Below are positions 27,740-37,670 of a stretch of DNA of 64,000 nucleotides, in pieces. Position numbers and translations under genes: made by a program. Origin of the DNA: CAWEHU01 sp963808965 (GTDB taxonomy: Bacteria > Pseudomonadota > Alphaproteobacteria > Acetobacterales > Acetobacteraceae); assembly GCA_963808965.1 (NCBI GenBank), contig CAWEHU010000030.1:62001-126000 (forward strand), written 5' to 3'. Within the stretch, counting starts at the first letter, position 1. Each line of letters opens with the position of its first letter. The notes beneath the pieces are model-generated. The model worked only from the letters and a program-made list of their open reading frames with translations. It ran no database searches and was not told the origin of the DNA.

Positions 27740-28619
27740 ATGGTCGGAACGCTATATCCGACCCACGGCCGAATCGTGGCAGCGGAGCCATTGATGATGA
27801 TCCCCTACCTGCTCGGGCACTCTGACGAGGAGTCGGTCCGCCTTATCGCGCAGGCCCGTTTGCTGGCACCGATCACCAAGCGTTTCTTCTTAGAGGCGGG
27901 GATTTCCCCGGGGATGCGGGTCCTCGACGTCGGCAGTGGCATGGGTGACGTCGCATTTTTGGCGTCTAAGCTGGTAGGGCCGCAAGGAGAGATTGTCGGC
28001 GTGGACCGAGCAGCCGAGGCAGTTGCGGCGGCATCGAACAGGGGGCGCGCACGGGCACAAACAAATGTCAGCTTCGTGGTCGGCGATCCGTCGGAGATGT
28101 CGTTCGAAAGGGCGTTCGATGCGGTTGTCGGTCGGTATGTCCTTATGTACCAGCCAGACCCTGGAGCGACCCTACGAGCGCTGGCGTCCAGGGTAAGGCC
28201 CGGCGGCGTAATCGCCTTCCACGAACTCGACTGGGGAGGCGCTGAGATCCTTTCCAACTGCACCCACCTTTGAGCGCTGCTTTGGATGGGTTGTGCGGGC
28301 GCTCCAATGTGGAGGGGCCGAGGCATACATGGGAAGTAAGCTCTACTCGGTGTTCGAGCAGGCCGGTCTGCCTGCGCCGGTGATGCGGCTGGAGGCAATC
28401 GTGGGCGGTCCCGGCGACCCTTCCGGTGTGGTTAGGGACCTTCTGGATACCATATTCCCGACCTCCGTCGCTCCGATGCTCGAACAGCATGGCATCGCGA
28501 ATGCAGCGGACATCGATGCCAAAACGCTTCCGGACCGGATGGCCGCGGAATTGGCTGATCTCGGTAGCGTTGTTATAGGGCGGTCCGAAGTTGGAGCATG
28601 GACACGGCGGCCGTGGTGA
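27740..28619 (+). CDS. SAM-dependent methyltransferase, one frameshift
   Basis: Class I methyltransferase, conceptual length about 292 residues. SAM-binding motif I is VLDVGSGMGDVAFLASKLVG (about residues 59-78), followed by the acidic residue at the end of strand 2 (IVGVDRA) and motif IV FDAVVGRYVLMYQPDP. Near 28245 one extra base moves the coding frame; the continuation reads FPTAPTFERCFGW, then QAGLPAPVMRLEAIVGG, as in homologues acting on small molecules. Start at 27740 or the ATG-ATG at 27794. The substrate is unknown. It is isolated, running towards gyrB. Confidence 0.7.
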
Positions 28620-28768
28620 GGCACGGATTCCTGTCGCGCCGGGAGGACATCTCAACGGATCTGCCCCCACCGGCAAACAGCATTGGCGGGAGATCTGGCA
28701 CCCATTCTGATTGTTTACTCTGATACTTTATTTATTGGAAATGGCACTTTTAAATTGGATGACGACAA

Positions 28769-31200
28769 CTACACATCCAAATTCGCCACCTTCAGCGCAT
28801 TCCCTACGATGAACTCGCGGCGCGGTTCGACCACGTCGCCCATCAGCGTGCTGAACACCTGGCCAGCGTCCTCGATGTCACCAACTTTCACCTGCAACAA
28901 CGTACGCACCGCCGGGTCGAGCGTCGTTTTCCAGAGCTGATCGGGATTCATCTCACCCAGGCCCTTGAACCGCTGGATCGACAGCCCTCGCCGGCCCTGC
29001 GCCAGTATTCGGTCGAAGGCGCTCGCGGGTCCGGCAACCTCCACCTCGCGCCCATCCAGCCGCAGCGTCGCAGGCGCCGCGAAACGCTGCGCCAACGCAG
29101 CCGAGCGCTCAGCCAGCCAGCGCGCCTCGGCGCTGCGCAAGGTGGCGGCATCCAGCGTATATTTCTCCGCCACACCTCGAACGGTGCGCGCCAACGTCAG
29201 CCCGTTCGCATCCGCCGCCACGATCCAACCCCGTTCCGTCGGCGACGAAATCGCATCCAGCCGGCCGGCCAAAGGCTGCGCCGCCGCGGTCGCGCGTTCC
29301 GCGTCGGGCGTCAAGGCACCGGCGATCGCGGCCTGCTCGAGCAAGGCAACCGGCGCCGCGGTCTCCAAGCGACGCAACCGGAGCGTCGCTTCCCGCAACC
29401 AATTCGCCTCGGCGGCCAACTCCGCGCCCTCAAGCACGCGGCCATCCACATAGGCAAGTCGCGCCTCGGAGAGCGCCTTGTCGAGCAGATACTCCTCAAG
29501 CGCGCGGTCATCCTTCAGGTAACGCTCGTCGTTGCCGCGCTTGGCGCGATAGAGCGGAGGTTGCGCGATGAACAGATGGCCGCGCTCGATCAGCTCCGGC
29601 ATCTGCCGGAAGAAGAACGTGAGCAGCAGCGTGCGAATATGCGAACCGTCCACGTCCGCGTCGGTCATGATGACGATGCGGTGATAGCGCAGCTTGCCGA
29701 CATCGAACCCGCCCTGCTCCGGCTCGCCCTTGCCGATCCCGGTGCCGAGCGCCGTGATGAGCGTGCCGATCTCCGCGCTGCCGAGCATCCGGTCAAAGCG
29801 CGCGCGCTCCACATTCAGGATTTTGCCCTTCAGAGGGAGAATCGCCTGAAACTTGCGATCACGGCCCTGCTTGGCCGAGCCGCCGGCGCTGTCGCCCTCC
29901 ACGATGAAAATCTCGGCGCGTGCCGGATCGCGTTCCTGACAATCGGCGAGCTTGCCCGGCAGCGTGGAAACATCCAGCACGCCCTTGCGCCGCGTCAGCT
30001 CGCGCGCCTTACGGGCGGCCTCGCGCGCGGCGGCCGCGTCCATCACCTTTTGGATGATCGACTTCGCCTCGCGCGGATGCGTCTCGAACCAGTGCGCGAT
30101 CGCGTCCGCCGTGGCCGCCTGCACCGCCGGCTGCACCTCGGAGCTGACGAGCTTGTCCTTCGTCTGCGAGGAGAATTTCGGATCGGGAACCTTGACGGAC
30201 AGAACCGCCGTCATGCCTTCCCGCATATCCTCGCCGGCGAGCGCCAGATTCTCCTTCTTGCCCATCCCTTCGGCGTATTTCGTCACCACGCGCGTCAGCG
30301 CCTGGCGGAATCCCGCGAGATGCGTGCCGCCATCGCGCTGCGGGATGTTGTTCGTGAAGCAGAGCATCGTCTCATGGAAACTGTCGTTCCAGGAGAGCGC
30401 GAACTCGACGCGGATGCCCTGCTGGTCGTCCGCGGTGCGCAGGCTGATCGGCGGCGTGAACACCGGTGTCTTGGCGCGGTCCAGCCATTCGACAAACGCC
30501 ACCAATCCGCCGTCGTAGCGCATCTCGCTCCGCTGCGGCGGCGCGTGCCGCTCGTCGCAGAGCACGATCGTCAGGCCGGAATTGAGGAAGGCGAGCTCCC
30601 GCAAGCGGCGCTCGAGCAGCGCGAAGTCGAACTCGGTTTTGGTGAACGTGACCGGGCTCGGTTTGAAGGTCACTTCCGTTCCGCCCGGCTTTTCGCTCGG
30701 GCCGACAACCCGAAGCGGCGCCTCGGCCTCGCCGTCGCGAAAGCGGATGAAATGCTCCTGCCCCTGCCGCCAGACGCGCACCTCCATCCATTCCGAAAGC
30801 GCGTTGACGACGGCGGCGCCGACGCCGTGCAGCCCGCCCGAGACTTTGTATGAGTTCTGGTTGAACTTGCCCCCGGCGTGCAGGCGGGTGAGCACGACCT
30901 CGGCCGCGGAGACGCCTTCCTCGACGTGGATGTCGGTCGGGATGCCACGCCCGTCGTCGCGCACGGTTACGCTGCCGTCACCGTTCAGCGTCAGCTCGAC
31001 CGGGTGGCGAAGCCCGCCTGCGCCTCGTCCACGGCGTTGTCGATGATCTCGAAGGCCATGTGGTGCAGGCCGGAGCCATCGTCGGTGTCGCCGATATACA
31101 TGCCTGGGCGTTTGCGCACCGCCTCCAGGCCTTTCAGGACGGAAATCGAAGAGGCGTCGTAGGCGTCGGAATCGGGTTGCGGCGCGGCGTTCTCGGACAT
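28769..31200 (-). CDS. gyrB: DNA gyrase subunit B, one frameshift
   Basis: ATPase subunit of DNA gyrase, which introduces negative supercoils. Conceptual length 810 residues, normal. N-terminal GHKL ATPase: VRKRPGMYIGDTDDGSGLHH, EIIDNAVDEA, DDGRGIP and GGLHGVGAAVVNALS. Then the TOPRIM domain with EGDSAGGSAKQGRDR and DADVDGSHIRTLLLTFF, a long insertion of the Gram-negative type (about residues 560-740), and the C-terminal QRFKGLGEMNPDQLWKTT. One base is missing near 31005, just after DEAQAGFATR, throwing the first 68 residues into a different frame; in an essential gene this is almost certainly an assembly error. Start ATG 31200. Downstream of recF in the dnaA-dnaN-recF-gyrB order. Confidence 0.95.
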
Positions 31201-31250
31201 GCCCGCGAAATGCTCCGGAAGGGTTCAGGGATACTCTAGATATATAGCCG

Positions 31251-32465
31251 CTACAGCGTTCCAGGCCCAGAGGGCGGCGGCGGGAAACTGGCATCCGGCG
31301 CGAGCTGTCCGCCGCCTGTGATGAGAGCCTCGGCGACTCCCTGCAACGGCCGAAAGATGTCCCTGTCGACGCCCGTGAGCAGCACCTGCGAGGGCAAGCG
31401 TGGGAGCGTGGCGAAGAGCGCGTTGCGCCGGGCGGAGTCGAGATGCACCGTCGGTTCATCGAGCAGCAGCAGCGGGCCGAAGCCGCGCACGCCGGCGATG
31501 AGAAGGGCATGGCCCAGCACCACGCCGACCAGCAGCGCCTTTTGCTGACCCGTACTGGCCAGGGCGGCGCTGGTGCCGCTCGCCAGGTCGATCAGGTCCA
31601 TGTCGGCGCGGTGGGCGCCGATCGCCGCCGAACCGGCCTGTGCGTCGCGTTCGCGGCCGGCCGCGAGGGCAGCGCGCAGCCAGTCCTCGACTTCCAGGGC
31701 CGGGCAGTGCGCCAGACGCTCGGCGATCGGGCACAGGAGCGCGAGCCGCGCGGCCGGAAAGGGGGCCGCGGCCCCGCCAAGGACGGCCGCATTCAATCGT
31801 CGCACCAGGGCCGCCCGGGCCGCCGTGATGGCAACGCCATGGCGCGCCATGGCGTCTTCGAGGCCGTCGAGCCACCCGGGGTCCGCACGCCCTCGCGCCA
31901 GCAGTCTGTTGCGCTCGGCCATGGCGGTCTCGTGGGCCGCCACCTCCCGAGCGTGGAAGGGTTCCAGAGACCACGCGAGCCGGTCGAGGAAGCGCCGCCG
32001 TCCCGAGGGACCCTCCAGGAAAAGACGGTCCATCTGCGGCGTGAGCCAGACCGCCGCGACCCGGGCAGCGATTTCGGCCTGGCTGCGCGGCGCTGCCCCG
32101 TCGACCCGGAAGATTCGCCGATCGAGCGGCCCCTCGGGCGGCGTCCCCGTGCCGACGGCATGTTCTCCATCCGTGGTCGCGAACCGTCCCGCGACGGCCC
32201 AGCGCCCGGTACCCGCTGGTCCGCGTAGGGCCAGTTCGGTCGTACGCGCCCCGCGCAACCCGCGCCCCGGGGCGAGCAGCGAGACTGCCTCCAGCAGATT
32301 GGTCTTTCCGCTGCCGTTCGGCCCGTGCAGCACGCTGATTCGGGCGGCGGGGCGCCAGCTCAGCGCCTCGTAGTTGCGGAACTGATTCAGGCTCAGGCGG
32401 GTGAGGCGAAGGGCGAGCCTCTCTCCCGTCGCGACAGGGGGTTGGGAGAAGGGATCGCGTTCCAA
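31251..32465 (-). CDS. recF: DNA replication and repair protein RecF
   Basis: 404-residue SMC-like ATPase that helps load RecA at gaps and lies, as in many bacteria, between dnaN and gyrB. Near the N-terminus RLSLNQFRNYE leads to Walker A GPNGSGKTN; the C-terminal half carries STGQQKALL (signature region) and Walker B LLLLDEPTVHLD, followed by the D-loop. The predicted start TTG at 32465, 18 bases past the dnaN stop, gives a 15-20 residue extension compared with the family; no better start codon is available closer to the conserved region. Confidence 0.93.
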   Translation of the reverse strand: MERDPFSQPPVATGERLALRLTRLSLNQFRNYEALSWRPAARISVLHGPNGSGKTNLLEAVSLLAPGRGLRGARTTELALRGPAGTGRWAVAGRFATTDGEHAVGTGTPPEGPLDRRIFRVDGAAPRSQAEIAARVAAVWLTPQMDRLFLEGPSGRRRFLDRLAWSLEPFHAREVAAHETAMAERNRLLARGRADPGWLDGLEDAMARHGVAITAARAALVRRLNAAVLGGAAAPFPAARLALLCPIAERLAHCPALEVEDWLRAALAAGRERDAQAGSAAIGAHRADMDLIDLASGTSAALASTGQQKALLVGVVLGHALLIAGVRGFGPLLLLDEPTVHLDSARRNALFATLPRLPSQVLLTGVDRDIFRPLQGVAEALITGGGQLAPDASFPPPPSGPGTL

Positions 32466-32483
32466 CGAGTCAGGCGTCGGGGA

Positions 32484-33608
32484 TCACACCCGCATCGGCA
32501 TCAACACGTAGAGCGCGCTCGCGTCGGCCGCGTCGCGCACGACTGTCGGCGCCGCGCCGTCGGCGAAGCGGAACTCCACCTGATCGCCGATCTGGTCGGT
32601 GATGTCATTGAGGTAGCGGGCTTGAAAGCCGATTTCCAGCGGGCTTGCCTCGTATGTCACCCGATCCGAGTCCAGCTCCTCGGTGGCGGTGCCCTGGTCG
32701 GGGCTGGCCGCCGACAGGACAAGGAGATCTCGCGCCAAGGTCAGCTTCACCGGGCGCGCCCGTTCCGAGGAGATCGCGGAGACGCGGGCCACGGCGGCGG
32801 AAAAATCATCCCTGCCGACGCGGAGCACCTTGTCGTTCTCGCGCGGAATGACCCGTTCGTATTCCGGGAACGTGCCGTCGATCAGCTTGCTGGTCAGCAG
32901 CACCGGGCCGACACGGAACTGGATTCGTGTATCCGATAGCGCGACCTCGACGTCTCCCGTCACCTCTTCCAACAGCTTGCGCAGCTCCGCGACCGTCTTG
33001 CGCGGGATGATGACGCCCGGCATCGACCCGGCGCCCTCCGGCAAGGGTTCCTCCACCCGCGCGAGCCGGTGCCCGTCGGTCGCGACCGCCCGCAACACGC
33101 GCGTGCCGTCGCTCTCGGCTGCGTGCAGGTATATGCCGTTGAGATAGTAGCGGGTCTCCTCGGTGCTGATGGCGAAGCGCGTGCGATCGATCAGGCCACG
33201 CAAATGCTGGGCGGGCAGGCTGAACCGGTGCGGCAAGGCCCCCGCTGTCATGCTCGGGAAGTCATCCGTCGGCAGGACGACCAGGCTCGTGGCGTAGCGG
33301 CCCGAGCGGAGCGCGAGCTGCGCGTCACCACCCGCATGCTCCATCTCGACTTCCGCCCCGTCCGGCAGCTTGCGCACGATCTCGTAGAGAGTCGCGGCGG
33401 GGGCGGTGCAGGCGCCGTTGCGGGCGGTGCTGGCCGCCACCTCCTCGACGATCGCGATCTCCATGTCCGTGGCGGTCATGGTGAGCCGGCCGTCCCGTAC
33501 GGCGATCATGACATTCGCCAGGATCGGTATCGTGTTCCGCTTTTCCACGACGCTTTGCACATGGGCCAGCGCCTTGAGGAGGGTGGCGCGGTCCGCCTTG
33601 AACTTCAT
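32484..33608 (-). CDS. dnaN: DNA polymerase III sliding clamp (beta subunit)
   Basis: 374 residues from ATG 33608 (MKFKADRATLLKAL), the usual start. Three tandem clamp domains: the first includes RNTIPILANVMI, the second RFAISTEETRYYLNGIYL and VATDGHRLARVE, and the C-terminus ALYVLMPMRV, the conserved end that contributes to the partner-binding pocket. The ring encircles DNA and tethers the replicase. It lies 170 bases downstream of dnaA on the same strand. Confidence 0.96.
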   Translation of the reverse strand: MKFKADRATLLKALAHVQSVVEKRNTIPILANVMIAVRDGRLTMTATDMEIAIVEEVAASTARNGACTAPAATLYEIVRKLPDGAEVEMEHAGGDAQLALRSGRYATSLVVLPTDDFPSMTAGALPHRFSLPAQHLRGLIDRTRFAISTEETRYYLNGIYLHAAESDGTRVLRAVATDGHRLARVEEPLPEGAGSMPGVIIPRKTVAELRKLLEEVTGDVEVALSDTRIQFRVGPVLLTSKLIDGTFPEYERVIPRENDKVLRVGRDDFSAAVARVSAISSERARPVKLTLARDLLVLSAASPDQGTATEELDSDRVTYEASPLEIGFQARYLNDITDQIGDQVEFRFADGAAPTVVRDAADASALYVLMPMRV

Positions 33609-33778
33609 CGCATCTTTCCTCAAATGGCCCGTCATGGCGGCGGCCCCGCCCGCGATCAGGAGGCCGAAGCTGCGTCGCTCAAGCCGGCCGACCGCGTGCG
33701 GCGCCGAATCGAAAAATCATTCTAGCAACCCGGCCCGGAGCGGAAAAGCAACCGGGCGCTGCCGGCTGGCGGGAAGGA

Positions 33779-35227
33779 TCAGGATTCGAGCATCCGGCGC
33801 AGGAGCTCGACATCCTCGGCGAAAGCCGCATCGCGCTCCATCAACTCACCCACTCGCGCCACGGCGTGCATGACGGTCGTATGGTCCCGGTTGCCGAACT
33901 TGCGGCCGATCTCGGGCAGCGACCGGCTGGTGAGTTGCTTCGCCAGATACATCGCTACCTGTCTCGGCCGGGCGACGGCGCGGGCCCGGCGGGCGGAGGA
34001 CATATCCGTGAGCCGGATATTCCAGTGTTCCGCGACCCGCTTTTGGATTTCCTCGATCGTCACCCGCCGGTCGTGGGCTTTGAGGATGTCATGCAGCACC
34101 TCCTGGGTGGTTTCGAGCGTGACCGGGCGGCCGAACAGGTTGGCGTGCGCGATCAGCCGGTTCAGAGCACCTTCCAGCTCGCGGACGTTCGAGGTGATCT
34201 TGTGCGCCAGGAATTCCATGACCTTGGATGGCACGGCAACCCCGGCACGCGCGGCCTTTGCCTCGAGGATCGAGATGCGCAGCTCGAACGTGGTGGCGTG
34301 CAGATCGGCCACCATGCCGCAGTTGAGCCGCGTGCGCAGCCGGTCCTCAAGCCCGGACAGGTCGGAAGGCGACTTGTCCGAGGAGACGACGATCTGCTTG
34401 CCCGCGTCCACGAGAGCATTGAAAGTGTGGAAGAACTCTTCCTGCGTGTTGTCCTTGCCGATCAGGAATTGCAAGTCGTCGACCATCAGCATGTCCACGC
34501 TGCGGAGCTGCTCCTTGAACTCCATCGTGGACTGGCTGCGGATCGCCGCGATGAACCTGTACATGAATTTCTCGGCCGACATGTAGGCCACCGAAGCGGG
34601 CCGGCCCCCGTCGATCCCCTTGCCGACGAGCTCCCAGGCGATCGCGTGCATGAGGTGGGTCTTGCCCAGCCCGACACCGCCGTACAGGAACAGCGGGTTG
34701 AAGCCTGCGCTCGCGGGATGCTCCGAGACACGCCGGGCGCACGCGTGAGCGAACTCATTCGGCTTGCCGACCACGAAGGTCTCGAACGAAAAGCGTGGGT
34801 CGAGTGCTGCGACGATCTCTGGCCTCGGCTCCTCGGGGCGGATGGGGAGCAGCTTCGCGCTGGGCGGGCCCTGCTGCGGCGTAACGCTCAGGCTTTCGGC
34901 CAGCCCGCGCGGCTCGATGGCGCCGCTCGTCTGTGGTGCTACCCGGACGTCCACCCGCCGGATCCGGCGGTCCTCGGCCTGCCACAGCGCGTTCAGCCGG
35001 TCGCCGTAATGTTCCCGGACCCAGTCCCGCAAGAAGCGCGTCGGGAGCTGCACGGTCACTTCGTCGCCATCCGCTCCCGCGAGCATCATTTGCCGCAGCC
35101 AGGACCGATATTCGACCTGACCTACTTCGGCCTGAAGCCGACTGCGGACACGGGCCCATTGCTCCGCAAGGAGCGGTCCTGGCATGCCCGGCCGGTCGGT
35201 GGACAAGGATATTGTCTCCTGTTCCAT
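33779..35227 (-). CDS. dnaA: Chromosomal replication initiator DnaA
   Basis: 482 residues. Domain I (about 20-90) starts WARVRSRLQAEVGQVEYRSWL. The AAA+ domain III has Walker A LYGGVGLGKTHLMHA, Walker B DMLMVDDLQFL and the arginine region LEDRLRTRLNCGM. Domain IV ends with the DnaA-box reading signature RKFGNRDHTTVMHAVARV. Domain II is a short Pro/Gln-rich linker. ATP-bound DnaA opens the origin. Start ATG 35227 lacks a strong ribosome binding site. The AT-rich stretch upstream should hold the promoter. First gene of the dnaA-dnaN-recF-gyrB series. Confidence 0.96.
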   Translation of the reverse strand: MEQETISLSTDRPGMPGPLLAEQWARVRSRLQAEVGQVEYRSWLRQMMLAGADGDEVTVQLPTRFLRDWVREHYGDRLNALWQAEDRRIRRVDVRVAPQTSGAIEPRGLAESLSVTPQQGPPSAKLLPIRPEEPRPEIVAALDPRFSFETFVVGKPNEFAHACARRVSEHPASAGFNPLFLYGGVGLGKTHLMHAIAWELVGKGIDGGRPASVAYMSAEKFMYRFIAAIRSQSTMEFKEQLRSVDMLMVDDLQFLIGKDNTQEEFFHTFNALVDAGKQIVVSSDKSPSDLSGLEDRLRTRLNCGMVADLHATTFELRISILEAKAARAGVAVPSKVMEFLAHKITSNVRELEGALNRLIAHANLFGRPVTLETTQEVLHDILKAHDRRVTIEEIQKRVAEHWNIRLTDMSSARRARAVARPRQVAMYLAKQLTSRSLPEIGRKFGNRDHTTVMHAVARVGELMERDAAFAEDVELLRRMLES

Positions 35228-35352
35228 GCCGCCGCTTACGCCTCTATGTGCCTGAAGCGGCAGAACTGCCGCACCGATCAGTGATCGTCCCAGCCGGTCG
35301 AGCGGCGAGACACGAACTGAAACGACGTCCTCCCCCGTCGCTCACAAGATTA

Positions 35353-35382
35353 ATGCTATGTCATTTTTCCGTAATCATGCAA
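35353..35382 (-). promoter_or_regulatory. Possible dnaA promoter
   Basis: TTGCAT (complement of 35377-35382) and TAGCAT (complement of 35353-35358), 18 bases apart, lie about 125 bases upstream of the dnaA start within the AT-rich stretch. Matches are partial (3 of 6 and 4 of 6). Confidence 0.3.
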
Positions 35383-35491
35383 TCGAAATCTAGGTGCGCC
35401 AAGTAAAGCGCAATAAAAGAATAAACGAGTTCTTGTTGGAAATGAATCTTGAACTGAGCGAGTTCAGGCTGCCCGTACGTCAGCACAGTGG

Positions 35492-35506
35492 CCCGCCGAA
35501 GGCGGG
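35492..35506 (-). terminator. Hairpin downstream of rpsT, distal
   Basis: Six-base stem CCCGCC/GGCGGG closing a TTC/GAA loop; read leftward it forms a C-UUCG-G tetraloop, a common terminator shape. No clear T run follows, so it may be only an RNA end-stabilising hairpin. Confidence 0.4.
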
Positions 35507-35537
35507 ACGCTCGATCGAGGATATTGTTCTTGTCATC

Positions 35538-35553
35538 GCGCCCCGGCGGGCGC
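35538..35553 (-). terminator. Hairpin immediately downstream of rpsT
   Basis: Perfect stem GCGCCC/GGGCGC with a four-base loop, beginning 14 bases after the rpsT stop codon. No T run follows. Confidence 0.4.
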
Positions 35554-35566
35554 CATGAGCAGGCGG

Positions 35567-35836
35567 TTAGCCGGCAGGCAGCGCTTTGATGCGAGTCGAC
35601 AAACGCGAAAGCTTGCGGGCGACGGTGTTCTTATGCACGACGCCCTTCCCGGCAGCCCGCTGCATCTCGGGCTGGGCCGCCTGCAGGGCGGCAGCGGCGG
35701 CGGCCTTGTCGCCTGTGGCGATCGCGGTCTCCACCTTCTTCACAAACGTCCTCATGCGCGACTTCCGCGCGTGATTGCGTTCGGTACGGCGTTCAATCTG
35801 CCGGATGCGCTTGCGCGCGGAAGCGGTATTAGCCAT
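35567..35836 (-). CDS. rpsT: 30S ribosomal protein S20
   Basis: 89 residues, strongly basic and helical, with the S20 start MANTASARKRIRQ, followed by RRTERNHARKSRMRTFVKK and ending HKNTVARKLSRLSTRIK. Binds 16S rRNA early in small-subunit assembly. Placement next to dnaA is common in alphaproteobacteria. ATG 35836, TAA 35567. Confidence 0.97.
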   Translation of the reverse strand: MANTASARKRIRQIERRTERNHARKSRMRTFVKKVETAIATGDKAAAAAALQAAQPEMQRAAGKGVVHKNTVARKLSRLSTRIKALPAG

Positions 35837-35964
35837 TCGATCTGTTCACAGTTGTGACTGACAGTGAGCCAGCAGAGTAGGTCGGGCGCCGGCGGAGCAG
35901 CGACTTCTATGCACCGGCCGGGACGGAGTCAAGGAACCAGGGCGTGCATGGGGCGCCCCTTTGT

Positions 35965-36744
35965 TCACCCGACACCGAAGGTCGGCTTGCGCTTCTCGAT
36001 GAATGCGGCCATTCCCTCGCGTTGATCCGCTGTTCCAAAGAGCGGCAGAAAGAGTTGCCGCTCGGCGCGAAGACCTTCCGCCAGCGGCGTCTCGAAGGCG
36101 CGGTTCACCGCTTGTTTCGCGAGCGCCGCCGCGACCGGCGACAATGCGGCGATCCTCTCGGCGATTTTCAGCGCCTCGCCCATGAGTTGGTCGGCCGGAA
36201 CCACGCGAGAAACCAGGTTTGCGCGCTCGGCTTCCGCGGCGTCCATCATGCGGCCGGTCAGCACCATGTCCATCGCCTTGTATTTGCCGATCGTGCGCGG
36301 CAGCCTTTGCGTGCCGCCCGCTCCCGGAATCACACCGAGATTGATCTCCGGCTGGCCAAACTTCGCCGAGTCCGCCGCGATGATGATGTCGCACATCATC
36401 GCGACTTCACATCCGCCGCCGAGCGCGAAGCCTGCGACCGCGGCGATCACCGGCTTCTTCACGCGAAGGATGGTCTCCCAACTTTCGAGGAAGTCGGCGT
36501 GCAGATTCGCCGGATACCGGCGGTCTTTCATCTCCTTGATGTCCGCGCCCGCGGCGAACGCCTTCTCGGAGCCCGTGAGAACGATCGCGCCGATCGCGGG
36601 ATCCTGGTTGAAGGCAAGCATCTGCTCGCCCATCTCGTGCATGAGTTGGTCACAGAGCGCGTTGAGCGCCGGTGGCCGATTGAGCCGGATGAGTCCAACA
36701 CGTCCGTGAGTTTCGACGAGAATGGTCTCATACGTTGCAGCCAT
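35965..36744 (-). CDS. Enoyl-CoA hydratase
   Basis: 259-residue crotonase-fold enzyme. Oxyanion loop residues lie in AFAAGADIKEM, the first catalytic glutamate region is ALGGGCEVAMMCD, and the second is FGQPEINLGVIPGAGGTQRL; the C-terminal trimerisation helix contains EGMAAFIEKRKP. Both glutamates expected of a true hydratase (as opposed to isomerases) are present. Acts in fatty acid beta-oxidation, hydrating trans-2-enoyl-CoA. It lies between rpsT and mutM on the same strand, an arrangement often seen in Rhodospirillales. Confidence 0.93.
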   Translation of the reverse strand: MAATYETILVETHGRVGLIRLNRPPALNALCDQLMHEMGEQMLAFNQDPAIGAIVLTGSEKAFAAGADIKEMKDRRYPANLHADFLESWETILRVKKPVIAAVAGFALGGGCEVAMMCDIIIAADSAKFGQPEINLGVIPGAGGTQRLPRTIGKYKAMDMVLTGRMMDAAEAERANLVSRVVPADQLMGEALKIAERIAALSPVAAALAKQAVNRAFETPLAEGLRAERQLFLPLFGTADQREGMAAFIEKRKPTFGVG

Positions 36745-36782
36745 ACCGAGCCTCCTGCGGCGGAGAAATCATGCTTGCTTAG

Positions 36783-37640
36783 CTACCGCTGCGTGCGGCG
36801 GCAATAGAACGTGCTGCGGCCCGACTGCCTGATCCGGCTTATCCCGGCGGCACAGGCCGGTGGACCGGGGCAGCGTTCGCATGGCAGCCCTTCGCGGCCG
36901 TAAACCTTCCACGCATGCTGGAAGCTCCCCAGTCCACCATCCGGCCGTACGTGGTCGCGCAGGCTCGACCCTCCCGCCTCGATCGCCTCGGTGAGCGTTG
37001 CCTTGATCGCCGGGACGAGACGTGCCGCACGCATCCCTGGAATGGTGTGCGACGAGCGCAGCGGGGAGACGCCGGCGCGGAACAGGGCTTCACAAACGTA
37101 GATGTTGCCCAAGCCCGCCACCACGCGCTGGTCGAGCAACGCCGCTTTCACCGGGGTCTTCTTTCCCGCGAGCGAGGCGCTCAAGAGCGCCGGCGTGAAC
37201 GCCTCATCCAACGGCTCGGGACCGAGATCCGCGATTAGCCTATGCCGGTTCTCCTCCGCCGTCCGAACCAGGTCGATCGACCCGAAGCGCCGCGGATCAA
37301 CGAACCCGAGACGATACCCGTCGTCAGTCTCCAGCACGACATGCTCGTGCCGGAAATGCTCGCGAGCCCCGCTCTCGCCCGGTCGCAGCGGCCCGATCAC
37401 CATCCGCCCGGACATTCCGAGGTGCAGCAAAACGCTGTCCCCGCCCGAGAGACGCATGAGAATGTACTTGCCCCGGCGATCGAAACTCAGAACTCGCCGG
37501 CCGGTCAGCCGCCGCTCGAGCTCTACTGGCAACGTCCAGCGAAGATCGGGGCGGTTGACGCTCGCTTTGGCGATCACGCGCCCTTCGAGGCCGGATCGTA
37601 GGCCGCGCATCACCGTCTCGACTTCGGGGAGTTCCGGCAT
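36783..37640 (-). CDS. mutM: Formamidopyrimidine-DNA glycosylase, altered zinc finger
   Basis: 285-residue base-excision repair glycosylase/AP lyase for 8-oxoguanine. The N-terminal catalytic proline and glutamate are in MPELPEVETVMRGL; LHLGMSGRM, GLGNIYVCEALF and SSLRDHVRPDG are conserved. The C-terminal zinc finger is unusual: the first pair is CERC, followed by GPPAC, and after QSGRSTFYC the expected final C-x-x-C reads CRRT, so the fourth ligand is Thr. The extra Cys upstream might substitute. ATG 37640; divergent from ubiE. Confidence 0.93.
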   Translation of the reverse strand: MPELPEVETVMRGLRSGLEGRVIAKASVNRPDLRWTLPVELERRLTGRRVLSFDRRGKYILMRLSGGDSVLLHLGMSGRMVIGPLRPGESGAREHFRHEHVVLETDDGYRLGFVDPRRFGSIDLVRTAEENRHRLIADLGPEPLDEAFTPALLSASLAGKKTPVKAALLDQRVVAGLGNIYVCEALFRAGVSPLRSSHTIPGMRAARLVPAIKATLTEAIEAGGSSLRDHVRPDGGLGSFQHAWKVYGREGLPCERCPGPPACAAGISRIRQSGRSTFYCRRTQR

Positions 37641-37670
37641 GGGACGCGCTCACGCTATACATGGCCGCGC

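Larger units (their letters stand above)
35228..35566. other. AT-rich intergenic region between dnaA and rpsT
   Basis: Much richer in A and T than its surroundings, especially 35340-35455. I searched by eye for DnaA boxes (TTATCCACA and its complement) and found none close to consensus, so I do not call an origin here. It contains the dnaA promoter region and two hairpins behind rpsT that are listed separately. Confidence 0.5.

Noticed and set aside
29561..30853. Plus-strand open frame of 430 codons
   Set aside because: Antisense to gyrB; composition is Arg/Gln/Leu-rich without recognisable domains.
33866..35284. Plus-strand open frame of 472 codons
   Set aside because: Antisense to dnaA.
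35228..35566. Replication origin with DnaA boxes
   Set aside because: The stretch is AT-rich but no near-consensus DnaA box was found by eye on either strand.
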